Part shown: in pieces, positions 52,967-57,579 of the stretch
Numbering within the stretch: the stretch's first letter is position 1
Layout of the letters: every line of letters starts with the position of its first letter
NCBI GenBank assembly: GCA_947459195.1
Contig: CANHCS010000003.1
Span: 1-57,579, forward strand
From: Sphingobacteriaceae bacterium
Lineage (GTDB): Bacteria > Bacteroidota > Bacteroidia > Sphingobacteriales > Sphingobacteriaceae
Direction of reading: 5' to 3'
DNA length: 57,579 nucleotides
The notes under the pieces: model-generated
The model's database searches: none
Seen by the model: only the letters and a program-made list of their open reading frames with translations
What the model was told of the DNA's origin: nothing
Position numbers and translations under genes: made by a program

Positions 52967-53278
52967 TCAGGCAAGCTCCGGGGGGAGATCAGATTTGCTT
53001 AAATGCGGTTTAGAGTAGGTCTCCAGGTACCAGTCTGATGTTTTGGAAGAGACTGAAGCTTGGCAATAGGTATTACGGGAATTTACAAGAAGGGGTTGTT
53101 TGAGCTCTTGTTTTAATTCTTTAGATGAATCAGAACGTTTTTCGCTGCTTTTTTTAGACTCAATTTCTAATATCACAATCGAAGCAAGATTGGGATTTCT
53201 CCAGTAATCAGCTGAAATAACAACCGAGAAAGAGAAAATTATTAAACAAGCTAAAATTTGATTAAAAGCCTTTTTCAC
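52967..53278 (-). CDS. Small putative exported protein, unknown
   Basis: 103 residues from a GTG at 53278. Residues 1-22 (MKKAFNQILACLIIFSFSVVISA) look like a signal peptide or membrane anchor; the rest is Ser/Lys/Glu-rich (ILEIESKKSSEKRSDSSKELKQELKQ) with one Cys. The frame is open further upstream to 53425, but that part runs through the tRNA-Ala gene and its terminator and cannot be coding. A TATGTTTG box lies two bases before the GTG, too close for an ordinary promoter of this start. I recognise no family, so existence is moderately likely. Confidence 0.45.
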   Translation of the reverse strand: MKKAFNQILACLIIFSFSVVISADYWRNPNLASIVILEIESKKSSEKRSDSSKELKQELKQPLLVNSRNTYCQASVSSKTSDWYLETYSKPHLSKSDLPPELA

Positions 53279-53344
53279 ACCGCAAACATAAAAGTGGATT
53301 TTTTGTGTTCGGAATAGTTTATGTAAAAAAAATGTCATTAAAAT

Positions 53345-53372
53345 AAAAAAGCTCGCCTTCAGGTGAGCTTTT
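53345..53372 (-). terminator. Rho-independent terminator after tRNA-Ala
   Basis: GCTCGCC (53351-53357) pairs with GGTGAGC (53362-53368) with loop TTCA and one G-T pair. On the minus strand it is followed by six T. It ends transcription eight bases after the tRNA 3' end. Confidence 0.85.
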
Positions 53373-53376
53373 CTTT

Positions 53377-53454
<78 letters not shown>

Positions 53455-53477
53455 TTTAGGATTGCAATTTTCGGGAA

Positions 53478-54593
53478 TTAATCTGATTTGCGCAAATATT
53501 TCTGAATAAGTGCAGCAGTCCTTTCAGAAGCACCTGCGGGACCTACCTTTTGAGCCAACTCCTTATAATCTTGAAGCATTCGTTCCCTTGATTCTGAGTT
53601 ATTTATAATTCCATTCAATTCACCAGCTATTTGATCTGGCTGAGCGGCTTCCTGAATGAGCTCTTTTACCACTTCCCGATCCATGATCAGGTTGACCAAA
53701 GAAATGAATTTGATCTTAACCAATAAACGGGCGATGGTCACCGAGATTTTACTACCGCGATACAGCACTACTTGCGGACAATTCAACAAGGCAGTTTCCA
53801 ATGTGGCCGTGCCGGAGGTCACCAGGGCAGCTTGTGCGTTTTTTAGCAGATCGTAAGTAGCATTGAACACTATTGGCAATTTTCTAACTGCCAGGTAAGG
53901 TGCATAATCATCTGGGGTGAAATTCGGCGCTCCCGCGATCACCACCTGGTATTCAGGAAAACGATCGGCACTTGCCAACATCACAGGAAAAATATGTTTC
54001 AGTTCCATTTTGCGGCTTCCTGGGAGGAGTGCCAAAATGGGCCGATTGTCTAATTGATGCGATTTTCGAAAATCTGGTTTAAACCGATAAGCCGCAATGG
54101 CATCCATTAAGGGGTTACCCACATAATCCACTTCCATGCCCCAACTTTTATAAAAATCCACTTCAAAAGGCAGGATACAATAAAGATGGTCTACCACCCT
54201 CTTGATTTTCAAAACCCTTTTCTGATTCCAGGCCCAAACCTTGGGCGAAATATAAAAATGTACGGGAATACCTTCTGCCTTGGCAAACTCAGCAATTTTG
54301 AGGTTGAAGCCAGGAAAATCGATCAGAATTAATGCATCGGGCTGGTAAGCTTTTACCGATGCTTTAGCCAGCTTCAGATTTTTGGCAATGGTGCGTAGAT
54401 TGGCCAGCACCTCTACAAAGCCCATAAAGGCCATCTCCGAATAATGTTTGTCACAAACTCCGCCCTGCTCCTGCATCAAATCGCCACCAAAAAAACGAAA
54501 CTCCGCTGCAGGGTCTTGCACTTTGAGGGCTTTCATCAAATTGGCGCCATGCAGATCGCCTGATGCCTCGCCGGCTATGAGGTAATATTTCAT
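53478..54593 (-). CDS. lpxB: Lipid-A-disaccharide synthase
   Basis: 371 residues. It joins UDP-2,3-diacylglucosamine and lipid X to the lipid A disaccharide at the inner membrane. YLIAGEASGDLHGANLMKAL, FFGGDLMQEQGG, HFYISPKVWAWNQKRV, LALLPGSRKMELKH and ALVTSGTATLETALLNCPQVVLYR are LpxB motifs. It follows surE by 48 bases and ends 24 bases before the tRNA. Confidence 0.96.
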   Translation of the reverse strand: MKYYLIAGEASGDLHGANLMKALKVQDPAAEFRFFGGDLMQEQGGVCDKHYSEMAFMGFVEVLANLRTIAKNLKLAKASVKAYQPDALILIDFPGFNLKIAEFAKAEGIPVHFYISPKVWAWNQKRVLKIKRVVDHLYCILPFEVDFYKSWGMEVDYVGNPLMDAIAAYRFKPDFRKSHQLDNRPILALLPGSRKMELKHIFPVMLASADRFPEYQVVIAGAPNFTPDDYAPYLAVRKLPIVFNATYDLLKNAQAALVTSGTATLETALLNCPQVVLYRGSKISVTIARLLVKIKFISLVNLIMDREVVKELIQEAAQPDQIAGELNGIINNSESRERMLQDYKELAQKVGPAGASERTAALIQKYLRKSD

Positions 54594-54641
54594 ATGCGAT
54601 ATTTGATGAAAAATGAGCCTTTGAGCATGGTTTTACTAAAA

Positions 54642-55424
54642 TTATCCTTCTTGAATATCAAAACTCCAGGTATTCAGAAAAGGAATGGCATGATGGGCAG
54701 TTAAGTCAAATTGTACCGGAACTACCGATGCATAACCATTCTCCAGTGCCCAAACGTCGGTATCCTGACCATGGTCGTTATTTTGAAAAACGCCGGTCAG
54801 CCAGTAATAACTCCGTTTGTAAGGATCCTGTCTTTCGTCAAATTCCTCCGCCCATTTTGCATTCGCCTGGCGGCAGATCTTGATACCTTTTATTTGATCT
54901 CCTTTCGGGAAGTTGACATTCAACAGCGTTCCTAGTGGAAGCCCATTGGCAATTACCTGTCGGGTAATGCTTTGCACAAATTTAGTCAGGGGACTAAAGT
55001 CAGCATCATAACCAAAATCATCCAGAGAAAACCCGATAGAAGGAATGCTTTCAATAGCACCTTCCATCGCCGCCGACATAGTTCCGGAATAAATCACATT
55101 GATGGAATTATTCAGCCCGTGGTTAATGCCCGAAACGCACAAATCTGGTTTTTTACCTTTTAAAACCTTATGAACAGCCAGTTTCACACAATCTACCGGT
55201 GTTCCTGAGGTTTTATACATCTCCACACCTTCATACAAATGCACCTGCGTTAAACGAAGCGGTTTGCCAATAGTAATGGCATGGCCCATGCCCGACTGAG
55301 GGCTGTCTGGTGCCACCACCACCACTTTGCCTAAAGGTTTCATCATATCGATGAGGGCCTTGATGCCCGGGGCATCAATACCATCATCGTTTACGACCAG
55401 GATGACGGGTTTTTCTTGTTTCAT
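54642..55424 (-). CDS. surE: 5'-nucleotidase SurE
   Basis: 260 residues. The metal-binding VVNDDGIDAPG at 11-20, APDSPQSGMGHAIT, TSGTPVDCVKLAV and VSGINHGLNNS are SurE motifs. It dephosphorylates nucleoside monophosphates and is a stationary-phase survival protein. It lies 36 bases after acs and 48 before lpxB, possibly one transcript. Confidence 0.95.
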   Translation of the reverse strand: MKQEKPVILVVNDDGIDAPGIKALIDMMKPLGKVVVVAPDSPQSGMGHAITIGKPLRLTQVHLYEGVEMYKTSGTPVDCVKLAVHKVLKGKKPDLCVSGINHGLNNSINVIYSGTMSAAMEGAIESIPSIGFSLDDFGYDADFSPLTKFVQSITRQVIANGLPLGTLLNVNFPKGDQIKGIKICRQANAKWAEEFDERQDPYKRSYYWLTGVFQNNDHGQDTDVWALENGYASVVPVQFDLTAHHAIPFLNTWSFDIQEG

Positions 55425-55460
55425 CCTGCTAAAATAAGAAATAATGCCTTTACCCTTTTA

Positions 55461-57368
55461 TCACAGGGCGCCGGCTTTGATTTCGTCAACCACTGCCGGA
55501 TCAAGTAAAGTAGAAGTATCTCCAAGGTTTTCGGTCTCTCCTTCTGCTACCTTTCTCAAGATACGACGCATGATTTTTCCGGAGCGGGTCTTTGGCAAGC
55601 CCGACACAAACTGAATCTTATCTGGCTTGGCAATGGCTCCGATAATGCGGGTTACGGTTTGTAAAATGTCACGACGGGTAAGGTCATGATCGTGGAGCGA
55701 TGAACCCAAAATCACATAGGCATAAATGCCCTGACCTTTGATATTGTGCGGATAACCCACCACCGCACTTTCAATCACATCGGCGTGCATGTTGATGGCA
55801 TTTTCCACTTCGGCGGTACCGATACGGTGACCCGAAACGTTGATCACATCGTCTACGCGGCCGGTGATGCGGTAGTAACCATCCTCATCGCGTAAGCAAC
55901 CATCTCCGGTAAAATATTTATTATCGTAAGTGGAGAAATAGGTGGTCCGGCAACGCTCATGATCGCCATAAGTAGTGCGGATAATTCCTGGCCAAGGGAA
56001 TTTGATACACAAGTTTCCACTTACGCCATTGCCTTCAATTTCATTACCGTTTTCATCCACCAAACATGGCTGAATACCCGGCAGCGGTAAAGTGGCATAA
56101 CCCGGTTTAGTTGGCGTGAGGCCCGCCAAAGGCGAAATCATGATACCACCGGTTTCGGTTTGCCACCAAGTATCAACAATGGGGCATTTACGCTTCCCAA
56201 TTTTTTCGTTGTACCAATTCCAGGCTTCCTCGTTAATTGGCTCGCCTACCGAACCCAGTTTGGTGAGTGAGCTCAGGTCCTTACCTTCAAGGGGTTCATC
56301 GCCAAAACCCATCAGCGAACGGATCGCAGTTGGCGCCGTATAAAGAATATTGACCTTGTATTTGTCTACGATGTCCCAGAAACGTCCGGCATCTGGCCAG
56401 TTAGGCACCCCTTCAAACATTAAGGTAGTGGCTCCCTGCAACAAAGCGCCATACACCAGATAAGAATGGCCGGTGATCCAGCCAATATCTGCTGTGCAGA
56501 AAAACACTTCGCCAGGCTCATACTGAAAGACATTGGCAAAAGTATAACCGGTGTACACCATATAACCACCGCAGGTATGGACTACTCCCTTGGGTTTTCC
56601 GGTTGAACCGGAAGTGTATAAAATGAATAGTTCATCCTCGGAATCCATGGGTTCCGCCACACATTCTGGGTTCCCCATGATCTCTACTTTTTTAATTTCA
56701 TCTTCCCACCAGCAGTCACGGCCTTTGATCATCGAAACCGGGGTGCGGCTACGAGTGAGCACGATTACGCGGCGAACGAATGGACACTGCACCAGGGCCT
56801 CGTCGATTACATTTTTGAGTGGAACATCCTTAGTGCCGCGAAAACCACCATCGGCAGTAATCACCACCTCACACTGGGCATCCTGAATACGGTCGGCAAT
56901 AGACTGTGCCGAAAAACCACCAAATACTACAGAATGGATGGCACCGATACGAGCACAAGCCAACACGGCGATAGCCAATTCAGGGACCATCGGCATATAG
57001 ATACAAACGCGGTCGCCTTTTTTTACACCATTGTTTTTGAGCATGGTACCTACCTGGCTCACTTTGGCATGCAACTCTTTATAAGTAATTTTTCGGTGAT
57101 GCTGCTCCGGATCATTAGGTTCCCAGATAATGGCAGACTGATGCCCCAATTTTTCCAGGTGACGATCGATACAGTTTTCGGTAATGTTCAATTTGGCATT
57201 GCTAAACCATTTGGTATCCGCTTTGCGGAAATCCCAGTCCAAAACCTGATCCCATTTTTTCTGCCACAAAAAATTATCAGCAATTTCCGCCCAAAAAGCT
57301 TCGGGTTGATCAACGCTTTTTTTGTAAACCTGGGTATATTCTTCGAAACTGTGGATTCTTAAACTCAT
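55461..57368 (-). CDS. acs: Acetyl-CoA synthetase
   Basis: 635 residues, full length. It activates acetate to acetyl-CoA with ATP. YTSGSTGKPKGVVHTCGGY is the nucleotide-binding motif, WWQTETGGIMISPLAG and YFTGDGCLRDEDGYYRITGRVDDVINVSGHRIGTAEVE are the adenylation motifs, and KTRSGKIMRRILRK carries the acetylatable Lys. Direction is minus, away from rpmB. Confidence 0.97.
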   Translation of the reverse strand: MSLRIHSFEEYTQVYKKSVDQPEAFWAEIADNFLWQKKWDQVLDWDFRKADTKWFSNAKLNITENCIDRHLEKLGHQSAIIWEPNDPEQHHRKITYKELHAKVSQVGTMLKNNGVKKGDRVCIYMPMVPELAIAVLACARIGAIHSVVFGGFSAQSIADRIQDAQCEVVITADGGFRGTKDVPLKNVIDEALVQCPFVRRVIVLTRSRTPVSMIKGRDCWWEDEIKKVEIMGNPECVAEPMDSEDELFILYTSGSTGKPKGVVHTCGGYMVYTGYTFANVFQYEPGEVFFCTADIGWITGHSYLVYGALLQGATTLMFEGVPNWPDAGRFWDIVDKYKVNILYTAPTAIRSLMGFGDEPLEGKDLSSLTKLGSVGEPINEEAWNWYNEKIGKRKCPIVDTWWQTETGGIMISPLAGLTPTKPGYATLPLPGIQPCLVDENGNEIEGNGVSGNLCIKFPWPGIIRTTYGDHERCRTTYFSTYDNKYFTGDGCLRDEDGYYRITGRVDDVINVSGHRIGTAEVENAINMHADVIESAVVGYPHNIKGQGIYAYVILGSSLHDHDLTRRDILQTVTRIIGAIAKPDKIQFVSGLPKTRSGKIMRRILRKVAEGETENLGDTSTLLDPAVVDEIKAGAL

Positions 57369-57462
57369 CTTAGGAATTTTTATCGAGTTTACTCAGAAAA
57401 ACAGTAAGAAACAATATCGGTATCTCCACATTAAAAAATTAAAGAAATATTCCATTCAAGTA

Positions 57463-57493
57463 TTGTGTATTAAATATATAATCCTGATATTTG
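57463..57493 (+). promoter_or_regulatory. Likely Bacteroidota promoter of rpmB
   Basis: TTG (57463-57465), a 20-base spacer and GATATTTG (57486-57493), one base off TAnnTTTG; this fits the -33/-7 arrangement of the Bacteroidota primary sigma factor. The ATG is 47 bases downstream. Confidence 0.5.
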
Positions 57494-57540
57494 CAAGCCC
57501 TAAAACAAGGGTTTATTTATAAACGATACACATTACAGTC

Positions 57541-57579
57541 ATGTCGAGAGTTTGTGATTTAACAGGAAAAATGCCGATT
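57541..57579 (+). CDS. rpmB: 50S ribosomal protein L28, N-terminal end (partial)
   Basis: Only 13 codons are inside the window: MSRVCDLTGKMPI, the characteristic start of L28 (usually SRVCDLTGKRP). A promoter-like pair lies just upstream. The rest of the gene is beyond the window edge. Confidence 0.85.
   Translation, partial: MSRVCDLTGKMPI

Overview
The window reads as chromosomal DNA of a Bacteroidota member, most likely from the Sphingobacteriaceae (Pedobacter/Solitalea-like; genus not decidable here). The reasons are a type IX secretion (T9SS) sorting domain, an oversized IspG, TonB-receptor-style outer membrane proteins, DUF983/DUF6132/DUF6671-type proteins, several TAnnTTTG promoter elements, and few Shine-Dalgarno sequences. 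Nothing looks like phage, plasmid or insertion sequence; most of it is housekeeping.

Layout. 1-1.2 kb: the end of atpC, then an ABC ATPase. 1.2-3.4 kb: an ECF sigma factor, a putative anti-sigma factor and an outer membrane protein in one operon. 3.4-12.4 kb: a heme operon (hemA, hemC-hemD fusion, hemB, hemL, a two-component system, a TPR membrane protein, hemE, hemJ). 12.6-17.5 kb: ispG behind RDD, LiaF-like, PspC and SDR genes. 17.7-20 kb: an MGMT-like protein, a YdeI-like protein and a porin. 20.0-22.6 kb: a 336-bp array of degenerate repeats with exact 21-bp period directly in front of a small HTH regulator, then an Mla-type lipid transporter. 22.6-25 kb: a methyltransferase, a lipoprotein and msrA. 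25-30 kb: a modular T9SS cargo protein paired with a SUMF1-domain protein. 30-35 kb: parE-parC. 35-36 kb: a regulatory spacer with palindromes, a small ORF with its own terminator and a PhoP-box-like array. 36-39.6 kb: a TonB-receptor-like protein and an orphan LuxR-type response regulator whose phospho-acceptor Asp is Glu.

39.7-46.6 kb is a sulfur/persulfide region. A Cys-containing Crp-family regulator is followed by a persulfide dioxygenase-rhodanese fusion, two half-size YeeE transporters, a frameshifted DUF2892-like gene, thioredoxin and a DUF983 protein. Upstream lie a TauE/SafE - metal-binding - DUF6132 - rhodanese operon and an SbtA-like transporter. 46.6-53 kb: a Sua5-type tRNA-modification enzyme, a DUF6671 protein, and a three-gene export system (TolC, HlyD, ABC) whose ABC protein has lost the canonical ATPase motifs. 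53-57.6 kb: tRNA-Ala(GGC), lpxB, surE, acs and the start of rpmB.

The most unusual feature is the 21-bp array at 20287-20622. Its conservation is at the DNA level, because the one invariant base is a wobble position in the only long reading frame crossing it, and the period equals two helical turns. Function is unknown; an operator array for the adjacent HTH protein or phased DNA curvature are the simplest ideas.
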